DNA of 64,000 nucleotides from positions 1 through 64,000 of the forward strand of contig NZ_BCUA01000001.1 of NCBI RefSeq assembly GCF_001591045.1, written 5' to 3'. Position numbers and translations under genes: made by a program. The notes below the pieces were generated by a model. That model searched no databases. It saw nothing but the letters and a program-made list of their open reading frames with translations, and was not told the origin of the DNA. This DNA comes from Sphingopyxis granuli NBRC 100800. Its GTDB lineage: Bacteria > Pseudomonadota > Alphaproteobacteria > Sphingomonadales > Sphingomonadaceae. This document shows, one piece after another, positions 25,856 to 33,615 of the stretch. The stretch's first letter is position 1, and each line of letters begins with the position of its first letter.

Positions 25856-27133
25856 TCAGAAACGCAGCTTGCGGATACCCATCGCGTGCATCGCCAGCCT
25901 TTCGTAGAAAGGCTCACTCTCGCCCTTGCGGATCTTGCGCAGGAAATATTTCTCGAAGCCGATCTTGGCCAAATGGACCCATTTGCCTTCCGACGCCCAA
26001 TTGACGTTGCGCGGTGGAAGCTGGGGTTGGGCGACGAAGGCTACGCCGCTATCGCCGAAATCGGCGAGGCAGACCGCGTTCCATGTCGCTTCTGCGATCG
26101 GCTCCTTGCCTTCGAGAATCGATGCGAGGTTGGCCGCGATCGCTGTCACCATGCTCTCGATCATGAAGCCGGTCTTTGGCACGCCCACCGGCACCGGGGT
26201 AGGACCTGTCGGCGGGATCGCGACGCAGACGCCCAGCGCGAAGATTTCGGGGAAGGTGGGATTGCGTTGGTGCTTGTCGACGATGACGAAACCGCGCGGG
26301 TTGGTGAGGCCTTCGATGTCACGGACGGCGGGAACGCCCCGGAAGGCAGGCAGCATCATCGAATAGCCGAACGGCAGATCGTGGGCCTTCCTGACCGAGC
26401 CGTCCTCGTTCACTTCCTCGACGTGCATGACGCCGGCTTCGACCTTGGTTACGCGCGCATTGGTGATCCATTTGATATGGCGGTCGCGCATCTCGCTCTC
26501 GAGCAGGGATTTGGTATCGCCGACGCCGTCGAGACCGAGATGGCCGATATAGGGCTCGGGCGTCACATAGATCATCGGCACCTTGTCGCGGATCTTGCGG
26601 CGGCGCAGTTCAGTGTCGAGGATCATCGTGAATTCATAAGCCGGGCCGTAGCAGGATGCGCCCTGGACCGCACCGACGATGATGGGGCCGGGATTCTCCA
26701 CGAAGGCGTCGAAGGCATCGGCCGCGTCGGCGGCATGGGCAGTCTGGCAGACCGAGACGGTATGGCCTTGCGGCCCCAGTCCTTCGATCTCATCAAAAGC
26801 CAGGTCGGGTCCGGTGGCAATTACAAGATAATCGTAATTGAGTGAGGTTCCGTCATTGAGTTCGAGTCGCTTTTCGCTGGCATGGACCCGCTTCGCGCCG
26901 ACCGAGTTGAAACCGATCTTCTTTTTCGCGAACACTGGAGGGAGATGGACCTGGATGGCTTCCGGCGCGCGCCAGCGCACCGCGACCCAGGGATTGGACG
27001 GAATGAAGTTGTAGGTATCCGTATCGGATATGGTCATGACATCGGCGCGGCCTTTAACCGCAGCCTTGATCTCATAGGAAGCGATCGTGCCTCCGAGACC
27101 CGCGCCCAGCACCACGATCAACGGCTTGCCCAT
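25856..27133 (-). CDS. sqr: Sulfide:quinone oxidoreductase
   Basis: A 425-residue FAD protein expected to oxidise sulfide at the membrane surface and pass electrons to quinone. It starts with the dinucleotide-binding IVVLGAGLGGTIASYE, has the NYDYLVIATGPDL segment, cysteines in AVQGASCYGPAYE (about residue 160) and ALGVCVAIPPTGPTPVP (about residue 330), and the C-terminal amphipathic FEKYFLRKIRKGESEPFYER that anchors SQR to the membrane. It heads a minus-strand operon with DUF2892 and TolC-like genes and is divergent from a rhodanese. The product polysulfide or persulfide would be handled by the rhodanese and by the persulfide dioxygenase at 47 kb. Confidence 0.92.
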   Translation of the reverse strand: MGKPLIVVLGAGLGGTIASYEIKAAVKGRADVMTISDTDTYNFIPSNPWVAVRWRAPEAIQVHLPPVFAKKKIGFNSVGAKRVHASEKRLELNDGTSLNYDYLVIATGPDLAFDEIEGLGPQGHTVSVCQTAHAADAADAFDAFVENPGPIIVGAVQGASCYGPAYEFTMILDTELRRRKIRDKVPMIYVTPEPYIGHLGLDGVGDTKSLLESEMRDRHIKWITNARVTKVEAGVMHVEEVNEDGSVRKAHDLPFGYSMMLPAFRGVPAVRDIEGLTNPRGFVIVDKHQRNPTFPEIFALGVCVAIPPTGPTPVPVGVPKTGFMIESMVTAIAANLASILEGKEPIAEATWNAVCLADFGDSGVAFVAQPQLPPRNVNWASEGKWVHLAKIGFEKYFLRKIRKGESEPFYERLAMHAMGIRKLRF

Positions 27134-27165
27134 CTGCGTGTCCTTCCTGATTCACTAACATTGAC

Positions 27166-27189
27166 TAATATAAGGATTACACGTTATAT
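27166..27189. promoter_or_regulatory. AT-rich dyad in the sqr-rhodanese divergent promoter
   Basis: ATATAA (27168-27173) and TTATAT (27184-27189) form an interrupted inverted repeat between the divergent sqr and rhodanese starts. TAATATAA here recurs before the persulfide dioxygenase gene (46883-46890). A BigR/SqrR-like ArsR repressor encoded at 31861 is the likely binder; this is inference. Confidence 0.45.
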
Positions 27190-27216
27190 GCAATCGTCAA
27201 ACTGAAGGAGGGCCTC

Positions 27217-27555
27217 ATGCTCGGATTCAAGAAGCGCAATCCTCACCGCGAGATCGGTCCCGCCGAACTGGACGCCATGCTGAAGGAGGGCAAAGCGCTC
27301 CTGATCGACGTGCGCGAAGCGGATGAGTTCGCAACCGGCCACATTACGGGCGCAATAAACATGCCACTGTCGGGCTTTTCACCTCGTAATATCCCGGATC
27401 CCCAAGGACGAACGGTCGTGCTGCAATGTGCGGGCGGGAAGCGTTCGGGGCAAGCGCTGGACCAGTGCGCGCAGGCCCAGAGCGCGATCGACACCCATCT
27501 CGCTGGTGGCATTGGTGCCTGGAAAAATGCGGGATTGCCGGTGGCCGGCGGCTAG
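27217..27555 (+). CDS. Rhodanese-like sulfurtransferase
   Basis: A 112-residue single-domain rhodanese, expected to carry sulfane sulfur on its active-site cysteine. The domain shows ALLIDVREADEFATGHI, then the catalytic loop VVLQCAGGKRSGQA with Cys at about residue 71, and the closing IDTHLAGGIGAWKNAGLP. No signal peptide is visible, so it acts in the cytoplasm. An AAGGAGGGC ribosome site precedes the start. It opens the plus-strand arm (rhodanese, RND adaptor, RND pump, ArsR). Confidence 0.92.
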   Translation: MLGFKKRNPHREIGPAELDAMLKEGKALLIDVREADEFATGHITGAINMPLSGFSPRNIPDPQGRTVVLQCAGGKRSGQALDQCAQAQSAIDTHLAGGIGAWKNAGLPVAGG

Positions 27556-27584
27556 GTGCGTAAGAGAGGGCCAGGCAGAGGGGT

Positions 27585-28646
27585 ATGAACGGTATGGGCA
27601 AGTGGCTCTGGTTGGCGAGCGCCGCGCTGGCGCTATCGGCGTGCGGTAGTCAGCCGGAGCAAAATGAGGTGGCAGCGACACTGCCTGCGGGCGACATGGT
27701 GCGACTCGCCCCCAGGGAGATTCCCGACATGAAGGCGGTGGGCGCGGAGGTCGCCACGCGCGATCAGGCTGAAGTGCTCGCGCGTATTCCCGGCATCCTG
27801 ACGTCGCTTTCTGTACGTGCCGGCGATACGGTGCAGAAAGGCCAGCGGATCGGCATGATCGTCGACTCGCGGCTCGGCTATGAGACCAGCGCTTACGGCG
27901 CGCAGGCGGCTGCCGCGCAGGCCGAAGCCGCGCGTGCCAATGCCGATCTCGCGCGCATCCGCGATCTCTACAACAACGGCGTCTATGCCAAGGCACGTCT
28001 CGATCAGGCGGTGGCTGCCGCGCGCGCGGCCGACGCACAGGTCGCCGCCGCCCGCGCGCAGCAGGGCGCGAGCGCCAGCATCGCGGGGCAGGGGGCGGTG
28101 ATTGCCCCTGCAAGCGGCCGCGTGCTCCGCGCCGATATTCCCGCAGGCTCGCCGGTGGCGCCGGGCATGTCGATCGCGACCGTCACCGCGGGCCCTCCGG
28201 TCCTGCGCCTGATGCTGCCGGAGGCGGTTGCCGGGCAGGTCCGCCCCGGTGCGCGCGTGATCGTCAATGAAACGGTTTTCAGTGATTCCGGGATGCCCTC
28301 CGGGTCGCGCGAGGGCAGTGTGACGCAGGTCTATCCCGCGATCACTGGAGGTCAGGTTCGCGTCGATGCGGCCCTGCCGGGCCTTTCAACGCAATTCGTT
28401 GGCCGCCGCGTGAGCGCATCAGTCGAGATCGGCACGCGCAAGGCGTTGGTGGTGCCGCGCGCCTTTGTCACCACCCGCTACGGGATAGATCAAGTACAGG
28501 TGGTGAGTGAAGGCAAGCGTCTCAGCATGGTGCCGGTCCAGATTACGCAGACGGCCGATCCCGCCATGGTTGAGATATTGAGCGGGGTGTCTGCCGGCGA
28601 CACGCTGTTCGCGGGCCAAGTGCCGACCAAGGCGCCGGGCAAATGA
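27585..28646 (+). CDS. RND efflux periplasmic adaptor (lipoprotein)
   Basis: A 353-residue membrane-fusion protein. The N-terminus is a lipoprotein signal (WLWLASAALALSAC) with a cysteine at residue 20, so it is anchored to the inner membrane. A lipoyl/barrel-sandwich half (ARIPGILTSLSVRAGDTVQK), an Ala-rich helical hairpin (AAAAQAEAARANADLARIRD) and a second lipoyl half (IAPASGRVLRADIPAGSPV) are seen in order. It links the inner-membrane pump to the outer-membrane channel. The stop overlaps the pump start. The substrate is unknown, though the sulfur context suggests a thiol or sulfide-related toxicant. Confidence 0.92.
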   Translation: MNGMGKWLWLASAALALSACGSQPEQNEVAATLPAGDMVRLAPREIPDMKAVGAEVATRDQAEVLARIPGILTSLSVRAGDTVQKGQRIGMIVDSRLGYETSAYGAQAAAAQAEAARANADLARIRDLYNNGVYAKARLDQAVAAARAADAQVAAARAQQGASASIAGQGAVIAPASGRVLRADIPAGSPVAPGMSIATVTAGPPVLRLMLPEAVAGQVRPGARVIVNETVFSDSGMPSGSREGSVTQVYPAITGGQVRVDAALPGLSTQFVGRRVSASVEIGTRKALVVPRAFVTTRYGIDQVQVVSEGKRLSMVPVQITQTADPAMVEILSGVSAGDTLFAGQVPTKAPGK

Positions 28647-31600
28647 AGCTCGGCATTTCCGGACGCCTAACAAAGGCCACCATTACCTCGCCCCTGACGC
28701 CGCTGTTTCTTCTCGCGGCGATCGCCGTTGGTCTGCTGGCTCTTCTTTCCATCCCCCGGGAGGAGGAGCCGCAGATCAGCGTGCCTATGGTGGACATTCA
28801 GGTGATGGCCCCGGGTCTGTCCGCCGCCGATGCGACCGAACTGGTCGGCATTCCGCTGGAGACGATCGTCAAAAGCGTCGATGGCGTCGAGCATGTCTAT
28901 ACCCAGGCGCAGGATGATGGCGTGATGGTGACGGCGCGCTTCCTCGTCGGGTCAAACGCGGACGATGCGGCGATCCGCATTGAGGAGAAGCTGCGCGCCA
29001 ATTGGGACAAAAAGCCCATCGGCATTCCCGATCCCAAAGTGACGGTGCGCGGCATCAATGATGTTCCCGTCGTCGTTCTGACCCTCTCCCCCAAGCCGGG
29101 CGCGGCAGGCCAGTGGAATGATGCCAGCCTTTATGAGTTGGCCGCCAAGCTACGCACTGAAATCGCCAAGGTCGATAATGTCGGTCTCACCTTCCTTGTT
29201 GGCGGACGCCCCGAGGAAATCCGCATCGCGCCCGATCCTGCCAGGCTGCGCCAATATGGCGTGCCGCTGGGCAGCGTGATTGAAGCGGCGAGCCAGGCCA
29301 GCCGGAGCTTTCCGTTGGGCAATATCCGCGAGGACGGAAAAGCAGTCGGCGTGACTGCGGGCCGCACACTGTCTTCGGCGCAGGAAGTCGGGCTTTTGAC
29401 TGTGCGGTCGGCCGCCGGCGCGCCTGTCTATCTGCGCGATGTCGCAAGTGTCACCCAGGGGCCGCGCGAGGAGCAGGCACGGGCCTGGCGCTGGGCGAAG
29501 GCGGATAATGGCAAATGGAATTCGGCGCCCGCCGTCAGCATCGCCTTCGCGAAACGCGCCGGGGCCAATGCGGTCGTGGTGTCCGATGCCATTCTTGAGC
29601 GGGTCGAGAGCCTGCAAGGCAAGCTGATCCCCGATGATGTCGAGGTCGCCGTGACCCGCAATTATGGCGAGACGGCGAACGAGAAGGCGAACGAACTGCT
29701 GTTCCACCTGGCGCTGGCGACGGTTTCCATCGTCGTGCTGATCGGCTTCGCGATCGGCTGGCGCGAGGCTGGCGTGACTGCTGTGGTCATCCCGACGACG
29801 ATCTTGCTCACCATGTTCGCCTCGAACCTGATGGGCTACACGATCAACCGGGTCAGCCTATTCGCGCTCATCTTCTCCATCGGTATCCTTGTAGACGATG
29901 CTATCGTCATGATCGAGAACATCGCCCGTCATTGGACGATGGACGGCGTTGGCGACGAGGGTGGACGAAGCCGCACCCAGGCCGCGATCGAGGCCGTGGC
30001 CGAAGTCGGCAATCCGACCGTAGTCGCCACCTTGACCGTGGTCGCGGCGCTGCTCCCGATGCTGTTCGTCTCCGGATTGATGGGACCGTATATGGCGCCG
30101 ATCCCGGTCAATGCTTCGGCCGCGATGATCTTCTCCTTCTTCGTCGCTGTCGTAATCGTCCCGTGGTTGATGATCCGCTTTGCGAGGCGGACGCTGGCCA
30201 ATGGTCACGGCTATGATGAAAGCGGTGGCAAGCTGGGGAAGCTCTATGCCCGCGTTGCGCATCGCGTGATCGACACCCGCAAGTCCGCCCGCAACTTCCT
30301 GATTGCGGTCGGCGTGGCGACGCTCGTTGCCTGCTCGATGTTCTATTTCAAGGCCGTCACCGTGAAGCTGCTCCCCTTCGACAACAAGTCGGAGGTTCAG
30401 GTTGTGGTCGACATGCCCGAAGGCACGGCGCTCGAAAGCACGGGCCGCGTGCTGGAGGATGTCGCCGGCATCGCGCGGGGTCTCCCCGAGGCGACGTCGA
30501 TGGAAGCCTATGTTGGCACGTCGGCGCCATTCAACTTCAACGGCCTTGTCCGGCACTATTTCCTGCGCTCACAGCCCGAACAGGGCGATGTGATGGTGAC
30601 ACTGCTGCCCAAGGGTGACCGCAGCCGATCGAGCCATGACATCGCGCTCGACCTGCGCGAGCGGCTGAAGGCGCTCAAGCTCCCGACAAGCGCCTCGATC
30701 AAGGTCGTCGAGACGCCACCGGGGCCGCCGGTGCTCGCGACATTGCTGGCGGAGGTCTATGGCCCCGATGCCGCCACCCGCGAAAAGACGGCGACCGAGC
30801 TGGAAAAGATTTTCAGATCGGTTCCTTTCATCGTCGACGTCGACAACAGTTTCGGCACGCCGCGTCCGAAGCTACGCCTTGATATCCAGCGCGACCGCAT
30901 CGACTATTATGGCCTGTCGCCGCGCCAGGTTGCGGACAGTATCGGAATGCTTATGGGCAGCCAGACGGTGGGCTACGCCCCGCGCGGGGACGGGCGGTCC
31001 CCGCTCCCGATCACCATCGCGCTCGAGCAGAAGGACAGGAGCTGGACGCAGGCGCTTTCAAGCACGCCGGTCGCACAGGCGCCGGGTGGCCAGCTCATCG
31101 ACCTGGGCGCCGTGGTTGACGCCCGCACCGAGACGGGAAGCACCGCTATCTTCCGCCGCGATGGCCGCTATGCTGACATGGTGACCGCCGAACTTGCCGG
31201 GGCCTATGAAGCGCCGATCTATGGCATGTTGGCGGTCAACGGCGCAGTGGACGGCTATGATTGGGCGGCCAAGGGACTGGCGAAGCCGGAAGTCCGGCTC
31301 AACGGTCAACCCAAAGATGAGAGCGTATCTTCGCTTCTATGGGACGGCGAATGGGAGATCACCTGGGTTACGTTCCGCGACATGGGCGGTGCCTTCATGG
31401 TCGCCTTGCTGGGGATTTATATCCTTGTCGTCGCGCAGTTCAGGAGCTTTCGCCTGCCGCTGGTCATTCTGACCCCGATCCCGCTGACCCTCGTCGGCAT
31501 CGTCATCGGCCACATGCTGTTCCGCGCGCCCTTCACGGCAACGTCGATGATCGGTTTCATCGCGCTGGCCGGCATTATCGTGCGCAACTCTATCCTGCTG

Positions 31601-31864
31601 GTCGACTTCATCCGCCATGCGGCTTCGCCGGACAAATCGCTGCGCGACGTGCTGCTCGAAGCCGGCACCATAAGATTCAAGCCTATCGTTCTGACGGCTG
31701 CTGCGGCGATGATCGGTGCCGCCGTGATCCTGACCGACCCGATTTTTCAGGGCCTTGCAATCTCGCTGCTGTTCGGCCTTGCGTCCTCGACGCTGCTGAC
31801 CGTGTTGGTTATTCCGGCCATCTATGTCGTGCTCAGAGACGATGGGAAACCTGCGACCAGATGA
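28643..31864 (+). CDS. RND-family efflux pump permease
   Basis: A 1,073-residue inner-membrane RND transporter of the AcrB-like superfamily. Twelve transmembrane helices are expected; TM1 is near residue 20-37 and the TM4 region contains LFALIFSIGILVDDAIVMIE with the conserved acidic pair for proton coupling. The usual PREEEPQISVPMVDIQVMAPG start of the first porter domain is present. The second half repeats the layout (ATSMIGFIALAGIIVRNSIL). It is flanked by its adaptor and an ArsR-type repressor, both overlapping by four bases, which shows tight coupling. The closest relatives lie in the hydrophobe/amphiphile group with short N-termini; the substrate cannot be read from sequence. Confidence 0.93.
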   Translation: MKLGISGRLTKATITSPLTPLFLLAAIAVGLLALLSIPREEEPQISVPMVDIQVMAPGLSAADATELVGIPLETIVKSVDGVEHVYTQAQDDGVMVTARFLVGSNADDAAIRIEEKLRANWDKKPIGIPDPKVTVRGINDVPVVVLTLSPKPGAAGQWNDASLYELAAKLRTEIAKVDNVGLTFLVGGRPEEIRIAPDPARLRQYGVPLGSVIEAASQASRSFPLGNIREDGKAVGVTAGRTLSSAQEVGLLTVRSAAGAPVYLRDVASVTQGPREEQARAWRWAKADNGKWNSAPAVSIAFAKRAGANAVVVSDAILERVESLQGKLIPDDVEVAVTRNYGETANEKANELLFHLALATVSIVVLIGFAIGWREAGVTAVVIPTTILLTMFASNLMGYTINRVSLFALIFSIGILVDDAIVMIENIARHWTMDGVGDEGGRSRTQAAIEAVAEVGNPTVVATLTVVAALLPMLFVSGLMGPYMAPIPVNASAAMIFSFFVAVVIVPWLMIRFARRTLANGHGYDESGGKLGKLYARVAHRVIDTRKSARNFLIAVGVATLVACSMFYFKAVTVKLLPFDNKSEVQVVVDMPEGTALESTGRVLEDVAGIARGLPEATSMEAYVGTSAPFNFNGLVRHYFLRSQPEQGDVMVTLLPKGDRSRSSHDIALDLRERLKALKLPTSASIKVVETPPGPPVLATLLAEVYGPDAATREKTATELEKIFRSVPFIVDVDNSFGTPRPKLRLDIQRDRIDYYGLSPRQVADSIGMLMGSQTVGYAPRGDGRSPLPITIALEQKDRSWTQALSSTPVAQAPGGQLIDLGAVVDARTETGSTAIFRRDGRYADMVTAELAGAYEAPIYGMLAVNGAVDGYDWAAKGLAKPEVRLNGQPKDESVSSLLWDGEWEITWVTFRDMGGAFMVALLGIYILVVAQFRSFRLPLVILTPIPLTLVGIVIGHMLFRAPFTATSMIGFIALAGIIVRNSILLVDFIRHAASPDKSLRDVLLEAGTIRFKPIVLTAAAAMIGAAVILTDPIFQGLAISLLFGLASSTLLTVLVIPAIYVVLRDDGKPATR

Positions 31865-32184
31865 TGCCGCTCGATACGTCCCTTGCGCAACTCGCCCAGC
31901 ATGCCGCCCATGCGGCGAGCGTGCTGAAGCTGCTCGCAAATGAACAGCGCTTGCTGATCCTTTGCCGGCTGACCCAGGGCGAATTCGCCGTGGGACAAAT
32001 GGTGGAGCTGTGCGGGCAATCGCAATCGAGCGTATCCCAGCATCTGGGGCGGTTGCGCGAAGGCGGCCTGGTCAAGACCCGGCGTGATGGAACGACGATC
32101 TACTACAGTCTTGCCGATGATGGCGTTCGCAAGCTTGTCGACATGCTGTGCGACCGTTTCGGTCCGTCCAGTGGAGTATCGTAA
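31861..32184 (+). CDS. ArsR-family regulator, BigR/SqrR-like (persulfide sensor candidate)
   Basis: A 107-residue ArsR-type winged-helix repressor. The recognition helix is ELCGQSQSSVSQHLGRLREG (about residues 49-68), followed by the wing TRRDGTTIYYSL. Cys35 (LLILCRLTQGE) and Cys97 (DMLCDRFG) sit at places equivalent to the two cysteines that form a polysulfide bridge in BigR and SqrR; Cys51 is additional. The spacing of 62 residues is slightly shorter than the 66 of studied members. It overlaps the pump stop (ATGA). Release from DNA by sulfane sulfur would switch on the sqr/rhodanese/RND genes. The frame runs far upstream inside the pump gene, but that part is not coding. Confidence 0.83.
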   Translation: MMPLDTSLAQLAQHAAHAASVLKLLANEQRLLILCRLTQGEFAVGQMVELCGQSQSSVSQHLGRLREGGLVKTRRDGTTIYYSLADDGVRKLVDMLCDRFGPSSGVS

Positions 32185-32550
32185 ACTGCCCGACGCGGCG
32201 CGCTGCCCCTCCGTTACTGAAAGCCCTGTCGCTTAGCACCTGTGCATCGCGCGAGTTGGTGGCCGGGTTCACGGCGGCGATGTCGGCCGAAGGGGTGCAG
32301 GGCGCGGTTGGCGTCTGTTTCAGCATCGCTCCGGCACTCGCCGCGCAGTTCTCGAAGAAGGACGAGGCGAGCGTCGGGCGCACGATCTAAAATCTGGGCG
32401 GCCTCGCTCCGCTGACATTATCCGCACGATCAGGCGACCGGCTTTGTACCGGGCCAGCAATGCCGGCGCGCTATGCACGGAATTGGTTGAAAGACCCGTC
32501 CTGGTCGATAGATTGGGAAATGCTGGAGTCCTTAACAAAAGGAAGATCAA
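32185..32550. other. Intergenic stretch with a possible gene remnant
   Basis: A short plus-strand frame (to 32390) reads ASRELVAGFTAAMSAEGVQG and then VGVCFSIAPALAAQFSKKDE before a stop; it has no start codon or ribosome site of its own and was not recognised. It may be the end of a lost gene. The rest holds the promoter of the haem protein gene. Confidence 0.3.
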
Positions 32551-32781
32551 ATGGCTGAGAACTGGCTTCCATCCCTCAAGACGGCGACGCCGCAGGAAGG
32601 GTTTGAACTCGCCACGAAACTTGCCCGCGTCGGCGTCAAGCTGACCCAGCCATCGGCGGACGTGCGTGACAAGCTCCGCGCCACCTATGAACAGGATGCG
32701 GCGCAACTGATCGCTTCTTCGCAGGTCATCGCCATCCATTTCCAGACGGTAGCTGCCGCCAATGATTACTGGCGCGGCTGA
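32551..32781 (+). CDS. Hexameric tyrosine-coordinated haem protein (HTHP) family
   Basis: A 76-residue protein matching the HTHP family (small proteins that assemble as hexamers with one tyrosine-ligated haem per subunit and show peroxidase/catalase-like activity). The family pattern LPSLKTATPQEGFELATKLA, the central TQPSADVRDKLRATYEQDA and the C-terminal AIHFQTVAAANDYWRG are all present; candidate haem ligand tyrosines are near residues 46 and 73. It has an AAGGAAGATCAA ribosome site. Its role as a peroxide scavenger is inferred from the family. It is followed by DUF2945 and DUF488 genes. Confidence 0.85.
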   Translation: MAENWLPSLKTATPQEGFELATKLARVGVKLTQPSADVRDKLRATYEQDAAQLIASSQVIAIHFQTVAAANDYWRG

Positions 32782-32786
32782 TCCGC

Positions 32787-33020
32787 TTGTCGCGAAACAG
32801 GGCAAGCATCTTGGCAAAATATGCGGTCGGCGATCATGTGCGCTGGAACTCCGAAGCCGGCCATGTGACCGGCAGGATCATCCGGGTTCATCATGCGGAT
32901 TTCGACTATAAGGGGCATCGGCACCGGGCTTCGAAGGACGATCCGCAGTACGAGATCAAGAGCGACAGAACGGATCACATCGCGGCCCACAAGGAAGCCG
33001 CATTGACCCGGATCGGATGA
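32787..33020 (+). CDS. DUF2945 (Tudor-like) small protein
   Basis: A 77-residue (or 69 from TTG 32811) protein with the DUF2945 pattern YAVGDHVRWNSEAGHVTGRI, then VHHADFDYKGHRHRASKDDP and QYEIKSDRTDHIAAHKEAAL. This family has a small beta-barrel. No function is established. Both candidate starts are TTG; neither has a strong ribosome site. It follows the haem gene by five bases and overlaps the DUF488 gene, so it belongs to the same operon. Confidence 0.8.
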   Translation: MSRNRASILAKYAVGDHVRWNSEAGHVTGRIIRVHHADFDYKGHRHRASKDDPQYEIKSDRTDHIAAHKEAALTRIG

Positions 33021-33583
33021 TGGCCGTCCAATTCGTCACGATTGGCCACTCTAACCGAAGTCTCGACGAATTCCTTGATATGCTGCGCGCCGCCCAGGTC
33101 GGTGAGGTGATCGACGTCAGGCGGTTTCCGCGATCGCGGACCAACCCTGCCTATAATATCGACCGACTGCCCGAAGCCCTTGCGCCACTACAGATCGGCT
33201 ATCGTCACTGGCCCGTTTTGGGCGGTCGGCGGCCAAGGCAGCCAGGCGTCGACGAGCAGATCAACGCGCTCTGGCGGGTGCAAAGCTTTCACAACTATGC
33301 CGACTATGCCTTGAGCGATGAATTCGCCGCGGCACTCGGCCGACTGGAGCGCCTTGGCCGGAATCGTCGCCTGGCCTTGATGTGCTCGGAGGCAGTCTGG
33401 TGGCGGTGCCACCGCCGTATTATCGCCGACCATCTCCTGTTGGATGGCTATGCCGTCGATCATTTGATGGGACCTGGTCATAGCGAGCACGCCACGCCCA
33501 CGCCGGGCGCGGAGAAAACCACACAGGGGAAAGTTGTCTATCCCGCATCGAGTCCGGCGTCACATGCAGATGATGAGACTTGA
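33017..33583 (+). CDS. DUF488-family protein
   Basis: A 188-residue protein of the DUF488 family. It has the N-terminal TIGHSNRSLDEFLDMLRAA, DVRRFPRSRTNP and the cysteine segment LMCSEAVWWRCHRRIIAD that characterises the family. Function is unknown; it is thought to be enzyme-like because of the conserved Cys/His/Arg residues. The start overlaps the DUF2945 stop (ATGA). Confidence 0.87.
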   Translation: MMAVQFVTIGHSNRSLDEFLDMLRAAQVGEVIDVRRFPRSRTNPAYNIDRLPEALAPLQIGYRHWPVLGGRRPRQPGVDEQINALWRVQSFHNYADYALSDEFAAALGRLERLGRNRRLALMCSEAVWWRCHRRIIADHLLLDGYAVDHLMGPGHSEHATPTPGAEKTTQGKVVYPASSPASHADDET

Positions 33584-33615
33584 TTTCTGGCAGGCGGATT
33601 GACGGGGGAGGTATA

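Noticed and set aside
25751-26845. A 364-codon plus-strand frame
   Set aside because: It runs antisense through the sqr gene, which has clear FAD-binding and cysteine motifs.
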